From assembly GCA_950295325.1 (NCBI GenBank), contig OX485809.1, positions 41,759,081 to 41,823,080 on the forward strand: a stretch of DNA of 64,000 nucleotides, in the 5' to 3' direction. Position numbers and translations under genes: made by a program. Of the stretch, positions 1 to 12,830 are shown piece by piece. Source of the DNA: Polytrichum commune (Eukaryota > Streptophyta > Polytrichopsida > Polytrichales > Polytrichaceae). Under the pieces are notes generated by a model. The model saw nothing but the letters and a program-made list of their open reading frames with translations, had not been told where the DNA came from and did not search any database. The stretch's first letter is position 1. Each line of letters starts with the position of its first letter.

Positions 1-440
1 TATGAAATGAGGGTATTTTTTGAGGGTTTGGGTAAGGAAAACGTTACCTTAAGATTTGTCATTGGATGTGTGGACGTGGGGAAACAAATTCTTAAATTTG
101 ATTGTTTCACAAAGGGGATTCCCAAGTCATTTTGTGGAGGCCAATGGGTAGGCATTTAGGGTTGACCACTAATAGGCTCGGGCTTAAATCTCCCCAACAT
201 TCCCTGGGAAAGATTTTCCCAATTCAACAACTCAATACAGGAAATATGTACCACTAGTAGTGGATTTTACCTTATTGGTGGCACGTATGTAAAATACTCA
301 AAATAATATTCAATCACTCAAGTGTCCCGATTAAAAAAACAAAAAACAAAACAAAACAAAACAAAACTTATATGTGTCCACTAGTATGGATGGGCAAAGG
401 TGGTTGCCCGAACAAAAATATCCATCACAAATCTTAAGGA
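1..440. other. gene-free repeat-type DNA
   Basis: AT-rich sequence with no coding signal that I recognise. An A-rich (AAAAC)n-like stretch lies near 333-366. Nothing else is supported here. Confidence 0.4.
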
Positions 441-444
441 TGAA

Positions 445-785
445 AGCATGTAGCCATGTTGTGGGCATTTTCAACTCCGCACACAATTTTGATTGTTGAT
501 TGGGTTGGGAATTGTCTCATCATGTTAGCAATTGTGAATTACTTAAGATTGTCATTTCAAGTTCCGTAATCGGAATTGGGTTGCAAAAAACATAAAAGGT
601 CAAAGTGGATATTCTCTTTCTTCTTTAAGTGAACACACAAGTGTTCCTAATTGTGTTAGCTATTGATTTTAGAGCAATGCCTTCATTTTTAACACATGGT
701 CCAATGTAACTGTAGCATGTGTATTTTTGTGTTCATTCATAACTACAAGGCTATCAATATACCATACATATATAGGTGTCCAAAT
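445..785 (+). repeat. dispersed repeat family R370, copy 1
   Basis: About 340 bp that aligns by eye, in the same order, with 37,993-38,347, 38,398-38,765 and (end part only) 44,336-44,476. Shared landmarks include a 'guttural' series: a block around 'gttagcaatt', then 'gtcatttcaag', then 'cataggtgtccaa'-like ends (here 'tataggtgtccaa'). The copies are clearly diverged. No terminal inverted repeats or coding potential were seen, so the class is unknown; it may be part of a decayed LTR or a non-autonomous element. Confidence 0.6.
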
Positions 786-1915
786 ATGTAGGGTGAGCAC
801 ACAAGGTCCACTTACCTTATCCCTTAGATGTTGAAACGCTCTAAATTTTCAAATAGGGTTTATCTTGCTCCAAAGTTGGTGATTCTTTACCAATGTAGGA
901 TGCTTTCCATGCATAGCTATTGAGTATTTTCTATCACCTCTGATGGTTTGATGGCAAAAGAACAATTGATGCTCATCCTCTAAGTATTCCTCGCGAAGAG
1001 TTGCCTCACAAGACATGTTGACAAAATTTTCACTTGATAAACACATAATATTTGCAACATATCATCACTCTATGGTGGTTTTGCAAATTAGGACCAAAGG
1101 CATCCCTTGTGTTTCCACCATGTCCTAGTTTTCACCAATTTTTCCTTAATACTATCGGTTTACATTGTGTTACTTGTGTAGTATTAGTTCAATGCATATT
1201 GCTTCAAGCTACAAGTAACACTCAAGCTTTAGATGCACCTATTTTATTATGTACTTTTAGTTCGGTTTATACTACTTCAACCCATAGTCGGCACTTTGAC
1301 CCTACTAATCAACTGTGTATTTTTTCAAGGTTTTATGCAATTACGGTTCATAGTTAAGTAATTTAATGTTGCATCCAAAAATCTCTTGTATGAAATTGCA
1401 AAGTTGTGCAACTCAAGATACAAGCACCTAATTCCGTTCGTAATTTAAATGCAACCCTTATGTTTACCCCAAGTTGGGCACTTACATGCTCCAAATGAAA
1501 CACCTAACGCCATGCATTTAGAAGGACAACACTCAACACTATCCACTTTTGAGGGGCCTTCATAACAATTTTAGATCACAAAACCAACTTGATTTTCAAT
1601 AATCGCATCCAAATCACACAATGGCAAAAGTTATGCATTCTATTGCACTAACATTGAAGGATACATAGGGTCAATGTATGACACATATAGACTGTTTACA
1701 CATGTTTCAACAAGTTTATATACATTTTTCATATTTAGGGTTCGAGCTTTATTTTAGTACTTTGTCTTATGTCAATCATAGAACATAAATATGTTCACGT
1801 GTGACATCGATGACCATAATACTAAATGTGTACTTGCATCCAAGAGTAATCAAGCCATGTATTTGAGCACAAATCTTCAATATGATTAAGATATTCAACC
1901 AATTAAAAAAGTGTG
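786..1915. other. gene-free stretch
   Basis: Short open frames of up to about 100 codons occur, for example 1,052-1,357 on the plus strand. None resembles a known protein or shows splice context. I see no RNA gene and no terminal repeats. Confidence 0.4.
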
Positions 1916-1920
1916 CATGA

Positions 1921-2178
1921 AAAATTGAGTTGATTGTAAAGAGGATCACTTTTGACACAATCAACTAATAAAGAAAGATGTAACTCAAATACACGTGTTT
2001 TGTATGCGGAGAGGCCTACATTGAGCCTTTGAGACAATTAAGGGTCAACCCTTAAGTGTATGAGAGACCCAAATTGGGCTCTCCATGCACAAAACATGTA
2101 TTTAACCTACACATTGTACTTTCATTTTTAGCTAATTATGTCAAAAGTGACCCTATTTAGAATCAACCCAATCTTCAA
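1921..2178. repeat. long fold-back (imperfect inverted repeat) element
   Basis: Two arms of about 115-125 bp pair with each other around the perfect palindrome 'ttaagggtcaacccttaa' at 2,038-2,055. Arm matches visible by eye include 'gatcacttttgac' (left, from about 1,943) against the complement of 'gtcaaaagtgacc' (right), 'ttgagttgatt' against the complement of 'aatcaaccc', and 'aaatacacgtgttttg' against the complement of 'caaaacatgtattt'. No clear target duplication was seen. A transcript would form a long hairpin, so this is either a fold-back MITE or a source of small RNA. Confidence 0.75.
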
Positions 2179-2179
2179 G

Positions 2180-5100
2180 TGAACTTTTTGAAGTTACTCA
2201 CATTGTATTTTGATCATCATCGTTTCGTATGAATGTTATTTTTTATTTTACTAGAAAACTATAAAACAAACAAACTATTGTGCCTCCTCCCCAATAAAAT
2301 GGGAACTACCCCCTTTTCTGCACCCCCAGAGCCCACCTCCCAAAGGAGGCATAACACCTAATACTGCATCACGGTATCCGTGATCAGCATCAGGTTAACG
2401 GGCTCAACTTCATGCCGAAACTTACGTACATGCGTTATCTTTTGTTTTGTTTTATTTTATATTTTCTCCGTAACATAAGACAATGTCTAAAACAATACTT
2501 CGAACCCATAAATACATAAAATTATGATTTACAACTTCAATGGGGCCCATGTGAATCGTGTAATTGGGCATATATCACAATGGGACCCCACGTCCTTTAA
2601 GGCTTAACATCCTTACGAATTTTAGATTTCAATAAGAGAGTTGTAAGAGTCTTTGAGCATGACATTATGGGGCCCCCAAGTGATTACAACACCCCTTCAT
2701 AGGCGCTCCTACATCATCTCAGGTAAGTAGAGTAGAGGTGCCTATAACCAATCACTCGAGAGTTTTGTGCCAAATCTGGAGAAGCATAAAGCGATGCAAA
2801 AGTATCCTCTGTAGGAAGATAGAAATTAGGTGGATTGGGATTTTGTGGGTAATATCATACCCTAAACTAAAAATACCATGATTTTTTGAAGCCAAAAATT
2901 GACATGAACATATTACCAATGTCTAGAGTCTGTTGCAATTACTTATTGTAATTGTCCATTTTCTTTTCACCTTGACACCCTAAAACTAGGACATGTGTCA
3001 TTGGCATTATTGATTCCGGCTTGATCGACATTCTAGCTAGTACTCTATTGATCGGGAATAGGTGCCCCTAGTATAGTCTCTTACATGGAGATCCGGGGAG
3101 ATCAAAGCATGAGCACCAACCACATTCCTTGGTTGAATGTTTCCATTGGGAAAGTACATGCCAACTGACATTCCTCGGCTTCCAAGTACCTCCTCAAGCC
3201 ACGCGTTTCTATGGCACTCCCAAAACCACCACGGAAACCGCATGCACAATGCCACTTTACTTATGCATTCTAATTATACACACTCTTATGTATTTTTTAA
3301 TAATTGAGTCATTAGTTCGTACATAAGTTTTGAGATGCTTTGTCACGCCGTGGCCTAGCTCGGGATATCTATCTCTCTCTTGCTCGCTCTCTCTTTGTGG
3401 AAACTCTCTAAATTATACTTGTGCCAACAAGTGTCTTTCGATTGATTGGACTCACAATGACGAGCTCGGAACTACTCTCACCTATCTTCTATAATGGACA
3501 CACAAAGTACCAAATCATCTCAAAATCCGGAGAACGGGACGCACGTACACCCAACACATTCCGGTGGGTACAATGCTAATGACTCCGGGTCCATGATTAC
3601 ATACGAACTAGGTGACTTAGTAGTAAGCTACCCCACCCTCTCAAATTTAGAAAATGGGGAGTCACATGGGGAAATCGTAAGGAGATCATCGATGTGTGAG
3701 TTATCGTAGGTGAGAAGCATGTTTGACCCAAATTAATCTAAGTTTCGAGCAAAGTGTCGCGTGTTGTTTTTCCAAGAGGCTGACCCCTTTCAAAAATGTC
3801 ACCTCATCATTTTACCATTTTGGCATCAGGATGTCAAACCGCTTGTTCACCTACAATTTTTTCTTTTCGATCTCGTTTCATATGTGTTGGAGTTCTCCCA
3901 ACCCAAAAAACATATGTGCAAGGTTGCATTACTACATGAGAAAATGCTAGCAAGACACAAACGTGGTGCCAACATGAGGTTGACGCGAACGAGATAGACT
4001 TGACCTTTTGAGACATGTATATTATTACCTCGTATTTGTGGGGTGTTCTCTCTAGACAAAAGAGAGCAATTATGGGTTTTTTTTTGGGGGGGGGGGGTGG
4101 GGGTAATTTTGATGGCATGAGATTTACGGTATTTTTGTTTCATGTACATTGGAGTTGTGTGCCTCTAAGTGACGAAGTGTTGGCGAATGGCTACATCCTC
4201 GGACGACTTAATGTTGTAATTGAAGAGAGACGGATATCACACTTAATTTATCAACATGAACTTGTGGTGAGGTGTTTTAGTGCAACAAGATCAATATGTT
4301 TCATTGTTGTGAGGGGGATGTAGAGTTGACGATAGAAGGATCCATGTGCATGTCATCTTTGACCCTTGTTATGATGATAGTAAGGGTGCCTACGAATGTT
4401 TGATAGTTTTGTTTTCGTGTGTACTACATCACAAGGGCCTACGTCATGGCAATTCATGATTTCACTATAGTTGGATAATGTTGGTGTTCCGTTTGGTTTT
4501 GGTAGGGTGGTGCCAAAAGCTTGTATATATGTGTGGCATATGAAATTTAAGAATCTTGTCTTGGTGAAAGAAATATGTAAACCTATCATTATGACATGTT
4601 TGTAATTTTTTTCAATGACGCAAGGCAATCACCCATGACCCATATGCTTGCAATGTTTTCAAAACAAACATACACTTGAAATACCAAAGGTCTAATTGAT
4701 GTCTCACCTAAAGTGCAATACCTAGATATGATGTAATTTGGTGTAGCTATATCAAGTGCAAAAATTGTTCTCGCACATGGACATGTACATGGAGAAGAGG
4801 CAAATAGAAGTCGCAAATCAACTGCATTATTTTTAATATTTAATGTCACGTACACTATTTGCAAAGGGCCTAAGCTAGGTGCCTAAAGGCCTCAAAATGT
4901 CATGTCTACTACTTGCCAATATTATATCGATTGTCAACATAAGTATATTTTAAAGTGGAAATATATTTATATTATTACATATAACGTAGCACATTGGGAT
5001 ACTTGAGACAATAGTTATGCAATTTAATATACGAGGCAAAGATATTATTGAGTATACTAATGGCAAGTATCATATGTGTGCACTTTAGTCAACTTGTGGA

Positions 5101-5600
5101 CCATTGTGACATAGGGATACACCTCATAACATTATTGAGCATACTCATGCCAAGATATAAATAAACGCATTTGAATGCCAAGTGTCATGACTTGACACTT
5201 ATGTTGAAATTGTTAATCTATGGTGTAACTTAGCAGACACCTCAAAATAGGGTAAGTGACACTATTATGCACATGACACTAAATACCATAAATGATGTAC
5301 AGTAGTGGTTAGTTGGAAATTTGTGAAAAAATGACATTTGGCTTGAAAATAATTCAAACTTTGGCAAGCAAAGTGCTTGAATTAGTAAGGTTTTGCATGT
5401 ACTCGTCACTCAAAACATAGGATAGCATAATTGTAAAGAGCATGCGTCACTTGCCCATACAACCAACCAAATAAACAGCAGTAGAGCTTAGTTGATATCC
5501 TTGTCACACACTTCGTGAAGCATTTCAAGAGCATTTCATCCCAAGGTGAAACAAATAAAATTTCACTTTCTACGCAAGTATTCTTACCTGATCCTTGGCC
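2180..5600. other. gene-free stretch with decayed repeats
   Basis: No supported gene. The stretch holds a short inverted pair 'gtgcctcct'/'aggaggca' near 2,281-2,351, a CT-rich tract near 3,370-3,392, a pure G run at about 4,086-4,098, and fragments resembling the TA-flanked MITE ends near 5,250-5,310 ('gacactaaatacc'). A 71-codon ATG frame at 3,494-3,709 has no family likeness and is not called. Confidence 0.45.
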
Positions 5601-5617
5601 ATTGCAACCTAACCACA

Positions 5618-5655
<38 letters not shown>
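5618..5655. repeat. (ATT)n microsatellite
   Basis: An uninterrupted ATT trinucleotide tract of about 12 units. It directly abuts the tail side of a SINE copy, so it probably grew from the SINE's 3' tail. Confidence 0.9.
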
Positions 5656-5656
<1 letters not shown>

Positions 5657-5760
5657 GGGAACATAGGAGGCACATAGCCACCTAGCTAGTTCTTCCGTCA
5701 AGAAGAGAGAAGATTTCACAGCTGGGAATCGAACTGCCAATCATTTCATTCAATTTTTGG
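5656..5760 (-). mobile_element. tRNA-type SINE copy (diverged)
   Basis: Read on the minus strand, this contains 'cagttcgattcccagc', a good match to an RNA polymerase III B box. It is followed by 'tgtgaaatctyctctc'-type sequence and 'ccaggtggc'-like sequence in the same order as the copy at 12,892-13,022. The tail runs into the ATT microsatellite. The upstream limit, and any A box (possibly near 5,800-5,860), are uncertain. Confidence 0.6.
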
Positions 5761-5874
5761 GTACCTCTCCAATATCATCGGGTAGTTTGGGGTCATCTCG
5801 GACCGTAAACCACCTGATATCAAGAGCTTCCACTTGCACAACACACCGTTGCCATGTAGTAGACAAAAATGGTA

Positions 5875-6100
5875 CACTAATTATCCCAAGTAGTGTAGTG
5901 TGTGTTATAATTATTATTTGGAGTTACGCATTGCAATAACATCTTACTCTAGAGTTCAATTCTTACTAATGAAAGTTCAATAGGTTGTTTAGACATTGTA
6001 GAGGATAGTTGAATTTGCTTGGTAAAATATTGAATTCTCAATAAATAGTCATAGCATTGCGTACTAGTTGGTAGTAACACGCACTAAATGGAATACAAAC
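5875..6100. mobile_element. TA-flanked MITE, diverged copy
   Basis: The left end 'tacactaattatc' is followed by 'ttatttggagttacgcattgc'-type sequence (the family signature is TATTTGGAnTTACnCAnTGC). The right part holds 'caataaatagtcatagcattgcg' in the order seen in the copies at 54,553 and 63,301. The right terminus is poorly preserved. Confidence 0.6.
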
Positions 6101-6163
6101 CGGACATATCAATTGACCAAGGTGGTTGTTTGAGATTGTGTTGTTTGTGCCATTTGTTTCTAC

Positions 6164-6370
6164 TACAATAAATATTGTATTTAGTGTCACCTATTCTTTG
6201 GAATTACACATTGCTAAAACTATTAACCGAATATCTATTTTTTCCACAAAAAAAATCAAATTGGTAATTTGGACATTCTAGAACATTATACATCTATACT
6301 TGGTTAAAAAATAGCATCAATACTAAAAATATATATAGCAATGTGTAACTCCAAATAGCATTAATACAAT
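6164..6370. mobile_element. TA-flanked MITE, diverged copy
   Basis: The left side carries 'attgtatttagtgtcacc' then 'ttggaattacacattgct'. The middle has 'ttggacattctagaac'. The right side has 'agcaatgtgtaactccaaat', the inverted form of the left end. The extreme right terminus is eroded. Confidence 0.65.
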
Positions 6371-6579
6371 AGCTAATGCAGTGATGGATGCAACACAAGC
6401 ACTCTACAACTCTTTTGAAGGTGACCAACCCAACACTTACATGATATGCACATTTTTCCATAATTCTATTAATGCACATGAAGTTAATGACCATATACAG
6501 CTTTGCTAAACTTGAGTTTTGGTAGTGTAGACTATGCACTACATTGACCCCGCAACATCTTAAGGCTTGGAATATAATG

Positions 6580-6940
6580 GATTTACACTAGGGTCCAAGA
6601 CCAAATAAATTCTAGAACTAAGATATCATATTAGTCAAGAACAAATTTTTGGACCCAAAAAAATTAGACTAGGGTCAAAGCTCAAGACATGGAACCTAGA
6701 AAGTGATGTGGCCGCCTCAGAGGTTGGCATTTCGGGAAAGGCCTACAAGCCTCCTCTTCGAAGATGTAGTGACGTTAATGCGACATTGCCATCATGCCAA
6801 ATGTTGGCAGTACCCACTTAAAAAAATACTACTCTAAGGAAAGCTTGAATTCAATTTTCCAATGTTGAGTCCAAAAAGAACATCCATTAAGGGGTGGGTG
6901 TTTTGGAGCCCAAGTTTCTAGGACCCAAACCCTAAGTGAA
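6580..6940. other. gene-free stretch
   Basis: No gene. The block 'ttacactagggtccaaga' resembles sequence near 38,860-39,030, suggesting another degraded repeat family. Boundaries cannot be set. Confidence 0.3.
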
Positions 6941-6949
6941 CTGCCCTAA

Positions 6950-7400
6950 GGGCCACCTTCACACAAAGACGGAGGGCACGTGATCATTGCACTTCAAGCA
7001 CTCTCGTTGGTGGAAAGGGCCAAGCAAGTCCAAGTCCGCTTCACACTATGCTTGAGGGATCAATGGAGTAAGTGAATGCACGATGGATGTAAAGTGTTCG
7101 TGGATTCATACATGACCTCAAATGGATCGTGTGTGATGGTCACTTAAAGTATTTTCAATAACCACCTCTTGGAGGTAGGCCTAACACAAATTTGAGAAAC
7201 CACACGGCACTCCAAAATCTCACAACCGTTGGTTTATTCTATTTTATCATATGCGAGGACCCGCATGAATAAAAATACATTGAGATATCACTTGGTTGAG
7301 GGCCTGATCACACATGACTTCACACTACACTTGAGGGCCCGTGACCACACTACATGATTTTGGAAGTGCCTTGGGACAACCTTCCATACTCGAATGGAAG
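6950..7400 (+). mobile_element. TIR element family H529, copy without nested insertion (3' truncated)
   Basis: It starts 'gggccaccttcacac' after TAA. Along its length it aligns, in reverse orientation, with 42,653-43,538: 'gcacttcaagcactctc', 'ccacctcttggaggtagg', 'gaggacccgcatgaat', 'gtgaccacactacatga'. At about 7,224-7,236 ('accgttggtttattc') it is continuous where the other copy carries a 353-bp MITE, so it is the uninterrupted form. The right terminal repeat seen in the other copy is not recognisable here. Confidence 0.75.
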
Positions 7401-7734
7401 CCAAGTTGTTGTCACTTGTGGAAACATAAGGCCGAATAGAACATTGGATTGAGTGTGAAGCTGACTGAACATACTACTACTAGCGTATCTTTTGAGTCTC
7501 ATGTGGACAAAGGTTGAGATTTATAAGTACTTATGACGCATTCAAGAAGGCTGAAAGGGAAGCACTTGGCACTACCTAGAGGTTAGTACACCTAACACCT
7601 TATACAAATTGTCAGAATAAATTGCAGAAAGATCTTTTATTTGGAAATGTAAAATAAGAAAATCACAATCAAGGAAACCCCCAAGACTAGGACTCGGCTC
7701 TTCCCGGACAAAACCCAATTGAACATTTGCCAAG

Positions 7735-8060
7735 AGACAAGTAAACTGCTCGTATGATCAATAAGGTATGCGTGTGTTATTCGGTTATTTCTCTTATTCA
7801 TACACCTATATTTGAATGATGTGTGGATCTAAGGACAAGTATCATGAAGACACACATGTTTAAAAGAGATTGGACTACATCTTTAGATTTGATTCACTAC
7901 TTTATACTCGACAATGGACATAATTGGGAGGACATATGTACTCACTTGATGAATCAACGTACATACACTTCCAATAGCCATGACTAGATTAGGCGAGGAT
8001 TGAGTTCCAATATGATTTTTGTCGATGTTTCATCATACATATGCTAATGGAACATGAATT
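7735..8060 (+). repeat. dispersed repeat family S350, copy 1
   Basis: Aligns by eye with 17,310-17,640 and 37,620-37,965. Shared order: a 'ttatttggttatt'-like block, then 'tatttgaatgatgtgtgg'-like sequence, then 'cacatgttyaaaag', 'attcactactt', and a 'tgtttcatcata' block before the end. No terminal repeats or coding potential. Class unknown. Confidence 0.5.
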
Positions 8061-9665
8061 TCAAGAGCTATAATTGATCAATAGAGGATGGAGAACAAGA
8101 AAAACTAGCCACTTAACACCAACATATCTTAACACTTTTTACACAAATAAGAGAGTCCCACATATCCATGATGCCATGGTGCGTTCTCCATCTTGGGTTT
8201 CTACCAATACAACCTACCATATAATGCACAACGAACATTTGTTGTTGTTGTTGTTTAACGGATGAGCGTTGTGGTTGAACAATACTAACAATTATGAGGA
8301 AGGGTTGCTTGTTACGGACGTACTAATAAGTATTGCAAATAGAGAGTAACATAATGTAAGAGGACTTTAATCCAATTCAAAGCATGGTACTTTGAATGAG
8401 CAATGATGAGAAGCAATGTCAAAAGTTGAGTTGAGATTCATGGTTTCAAAGTGACTTCGAACTAATATATGGATGTCAAGTTGCTATATTAAAATTGGGT
8501 GGCTATATCAATTGGGGATGTTGTTCTTAACATTGAGTTATATTGAGTTGCTCTAACAATGTTTGAGATATGTTTTTTAAAATTGAATAATAATACATAC
8601 GCAACCCATCATTTCTATGTATGAGACTTTGTCAATTTTGGTTACAATGCAACCTAAATGGAAGATAAACATGGTGGGCGGTGTCACATCCAATGCCTCA
8701 ATGTGTCCATGTACACGGAGTGGCTACATAAATCCACTTTTACGTTTGGTCACCAAATTGACTTCATCCCGCACAAGGAAAACATAGACGGTAACGAGCC
8801 AAACAAGACCACGGTCCAACTCGCTCTACCGTCTGCAAGAGAAACCATAGCTCAAAATGTCCAAGCCGTGAACAATGCCTTGGCATTCACATTAATTAAT
8901 ATCGATAAAGTCTTTACAATAACCATGAAGGAATCGGAGGACGCGGTGGATGGGAAGCTCGCAACACTCGCCAAGAACATCAACCTCGACACATGTAGAA
9001 GAATGAAGGAATCAACAAAGACTCTCACATATCATGCATGTAACATGCCTGGGACACTTGTATCATGCTTCCAACTCTCTAGCCATTGCATTCATGTCAT
9101 CATGCAAAACACTCGCTACCATTGCCTTGAAGCTCCTCCACAAGCCACCAACGTCCAACAAGGTCCAAACACCACCAACAACAACATAAGCATGGGACAA
9201 CACGCTCCTTAACTTCAAGCACCACCATGCTTCCCCAACATCACTCACCACAACCCATCAACAAGCCACCACCAAGACCATCAATCGTATCATGGGTAGC
9301 ACCACAATAGTCTACTCACTATGAACCATCTACTTAATTATTGTACTCCATACCTTCTTATAAATGGAGACTACAAGCTTATGCTTTGATTTTTTGCAAT
9401 TCTCCCAAAAAAATGTCTACACTTCAGCAACATACATAAAAAAACAAACCATTCACAACATTCTACGAAGGCACCATCCAATAAAATCCCAATAACAAGC
9501 AAGAAATCACATTAAAAATACACAAAAATACACAACAACACCAACTAAAGCAAACCCCGCAAATCACAAGACGCCCCATGCCTCTTTAAAATCCCTCACA
9601 CTCCACAAAAAAGTCTTCTACTAATTAGCACCATTAGCACCATCATTAAAAACACGAAAAACTTT

Positions 9666-9730
9666 CCGAACCCCCCCCCCTCCCCCCCCCCCCCCCCAAA
9701 AAAAAAAAAACACACACACACACACACACA
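9666..9730. repeat. poly-C / poly-A / (CA)n low-complexity tract
   Basis: Nearly pure C (about 32 bases with a single T), then a run of about 14 A, then roughly nine CA units. Confidence 0.9.
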
Positions 9731-11326
9731 TCCTCTTACATACAACTCAAATACATAAACAACATATTACCCACACACAACCATTCGTGGTATAGTTTTG
9801 AAGTCATCATGACCATTTGCAGCGCATGTCCTAATATGAGCATCACATCCTCACATACGTGCTCTTAAGTGTTCAACAATAAAACAACTAAAACCATGTT
9901 GCTTTTAATAGGGACATTCATGCTTTCAATTGAGGTTGCTACATCTTACCTTAGCACTCTACACTCAATAGCACTATTAGGAGAGGGGGGGGGGTGTATC
10001 AATGGTATTAGCATTGATAAATGGACTACATATCCTTGGTCCACTGATTATCAACATCGGAGCATTGACAATTTTGCATTTATGTAAGACTATACTAACT
10101 TCCCATACCGGTTACTCCAAAGAGGAACCATGAGGGGAAATTTACTTTAATGTGGCCATTTTCTCAACAACAAATATTTACACACTAAAACATACTTTCT
10201 AACCATATGTTATAATATTATTATTAGGATTTTTTTCATGTAAGGTCCCATTTTTTTATATGTTCATGTAGTTCATTTTCACCCATTTCACATTTTCATC
10301 GCAATCTAGATTGTTAGTGTCTCAAGGGCAAAGTATTTGTAAGAAACAAGAAACGCCTCTGTCAACCATCTTGGTATTTTTGTCATTAGCTTCTAGGCCA
10401 CTTTGTATGTGACCCTCCGAGCATTTCCCTCAATATAATATGGCTCTGCACAAACATTAATATTAACCCACCCCAATTGCATCAAAAGACATAATAACAT
10501 CATAAATAATCTTCAAAACCTAGTTTGGGAATCATCAAACATTTATAAGCATATAAATCATGCCTACTAAATTGGATTATTCTATATTCTTATTTTAAGT
10601 GTCTTTCATACTATATTTTAGTTTTCAATTAGTTTTAATAGCTTTGACATTTGAAAGTGTGATTTGACCTTCTCAATTCTTTAGACACAAAATGTTATGC
10701 ATCTCAAAACCTCCACTTCATATTTTCAAAAGCTTCCCAATAACCTAACCTCTCCAATATTAATGCAATCTCAAAATTGTGAAGTTAGTGAAGTCAACCA
10801 TTTAGTTCCCCGTTTGGTTTAAAACTCCTCGTTGTTTGAATGTACCAAATCATCTATTCATCATATTGATTTGTAAGCGTAAGTGACGTGTAGAAACATG
10901 ACAATGTGACATTATACATGCCAAATACAAATACACCTTCTTCAAGTTGAGCCTCCAAGGCCACGGGGTTTAGGGTTTCGTCAAATAGATTCGAATGCTT
11001 CATCTATATCACTGTGACATCATGGGAAAAGTTGAGTACAATGATTCACACTCTTGCCTTTCTTTTTATTGAGGCACATAGCATGCAAAATGTTATCACA
11101 TGTCAATTGTTTCATCACTATGCATAACTTCAACTTTGAACTTTGTTATGATTGTCATCAGTCATACCTCGTTACATAGTTCACACCTAACCTTGGGTTC
11201 ATTCACTCATATGTATCCTCACTTTTGACTGGCTCCTTGTTCATGTACGGGAAGCACACGTGTGGTGGAAGGAGCAAAGAGATGCATATGCACAAATGGG
11301 ACAAAAATAAATAAACAAAAGTCTTA

Positions 11327-11859
11327 GGGCCGCTTTACACCTAGAGGCCGGGCCAATTTCCCTTGAGGCCGATTGCACAAAATTTCAGCCTTTTTTGGGT
11401 TGGAGGCCGGCCTCTACTACACATTATAATAAGATTATACCGGGGGCCAATTTTCCCATATGTAAAGGCCCTCGGGCCAAGAAGCCAAGTTGATTCAAAA
11501 AAATTAGCCTAATCCAACGGATGTAGCATAATCTAAGATAGAGCCTTTAGATTCCACATAATCCAATGGATCTAGTTCACTTTAAAAAATTATACTTTAT
11601 TTAAGAAGATTTTTTTAGTGGAATATGACATTGGCCTCTAGGCCAAGAATTGGCCTTCCATTTTGGGTGCACCCAATTCAATGAGCTCGGGCCGTGTCAT
11701 AACATACATTTTTTAATTTAAAAAATCATACCACCAAATCGGCCCGGCCTCTAGATGTAAAGGGGTTGGGGCCGATTTGAGCCTTTTGACCAATCACAAA
11801 TGAGGATTTCAAGCCTCTTACACAACGAATTGGCCCGGCCTCTAAGTGTAAAGCGGCCC
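11327..11859 (+). mobile_element. PIF/Harbinger-like MITE, 533-bp family, copy 1
   Basis: The terminal inverted repeats begin 'gggccgctttacacctagag' and end with the complement, 'tctaagtgtaaagcggccc'. The element is flanked by TTA on both sides (11,324-11,326 and 11,860-11,862). A 3-bp TTA/TAA target duplication with GC-rich ends starting GGGCC is typical of Tourist/PIF-Harbinger elements. There is no transposase, so it is non-autonomous. The same length and about 98% identity (about eight differences by eye) are found at 15,121-15,653. Confidence 0.93.
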
Positions 11860-11862
11860 TTA

Positions 11863-12830
11863 GTTACACACAACTAAAATACGTTGGCGTTTGAATTTCA
11901 AAGAAGCCCTCCAAAAATTTCCAACTACAATCAAACAAGGGGCCACTAGGTGATTACGACCCCATTTCATCCCCGTACTTTGTAGTTAACTCTGAAATTT
12001 CCTCATATCATAACATTACTCAACACTCAGTGCTCGTTCAGTTGGCCTTGGAGTATAACAGTTGGATGCTTTGAAAGTTGTGCAAGGAGACTTAGATTTC
12101 GATTGAGCTCCTCACATTTGACTGTTATGTTCCAAGGGCCCGCATTGATGAGTAAGGTTATGATGTTCAACGCTTAGTCAAATAATCTAATTTATGGGGA
12201 ATATGGTATGCAACTAGAGTACCATATCTCACAATGGTAAGTACTATGTAAGCCGTGTTCTAAAATCTATCCGGTTTGGAATGGGAGAAACATATGGAAC
12301 ATAAAACTCTTGAACGGACTGCTTCTAGGATCTAAAATAGCTCACCTTCCGGAATATGGATAAGTTTCCATAACCAAGTGGACGCTTTGACTTGAATCCA
12401 ATGAACCTCGACATGCATACGTTGAAGACCGTGTAGTAGAGACCAAGCGTAGGGATTAGAATTCTTATTTTATCAAGTGTTTTAATTTCATATTATATGA
12501 AGGGGAATAGGAAGCGTCTTAGGATTGCCATTTGCAATGCCTATAGTGATAGATGGACATAAACACGAGCTCCCGATGGAGCAAGGATGAATGAAAAAGC
12601 TTCTCCGCTCTCGGGCTATAGTCCTCGGGTGCTATTTAAAGTAACAAAATCAATTATTGGCCGGGGTAGTCTTGGCCAATTGGAGGTGGTGGATGTTAAG
12701 CATGGGATTTCATGTGTGCTTGGACACCTTGGCAAGTATAGTGTGTTCATTTGGTCCTAAGACCTTGCATGCACCAAGATTATGACCACAAGCAGTGGTT
12801 ACTTGGGCCATTGGATAACTTTATTTTATT
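11863..12830. other. gene-free stretch
   Basis: I see no gene, RNA or recognisable repeat here beyond general repeat-type composition. Confidence 0.35.

Larger units (their letters stand above)
7430..11320. other. gene-free stretch with low-complexity tracts
   Basis: No gene I can support. A 184-codon ATG frame at 8,658-9,212 (+) is the longest open frame. It has no recognised motif, is rich in Asn/Thr/His and lies in repeat DNA, so it is left uncalled. The stretch also holds C runs followed by an A run and a (CA)n tract at about 9,666-9,730, and a G run near 9,986-9,995. Confidence 0.45.

Noticed and set aside
3834-4149. Minus-strand frames across the G run near 4,090
   Set aside because: They depend on the homopolymer length, which gives a proline run, and have no other protein features.
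8658-9212. 184-codon ATG frame on the plus strand
   Set aside because: No recognised domain, no splice partners, a composition biased to Asn/Thr/His and a repeat-rich location; not convincing as a gene.
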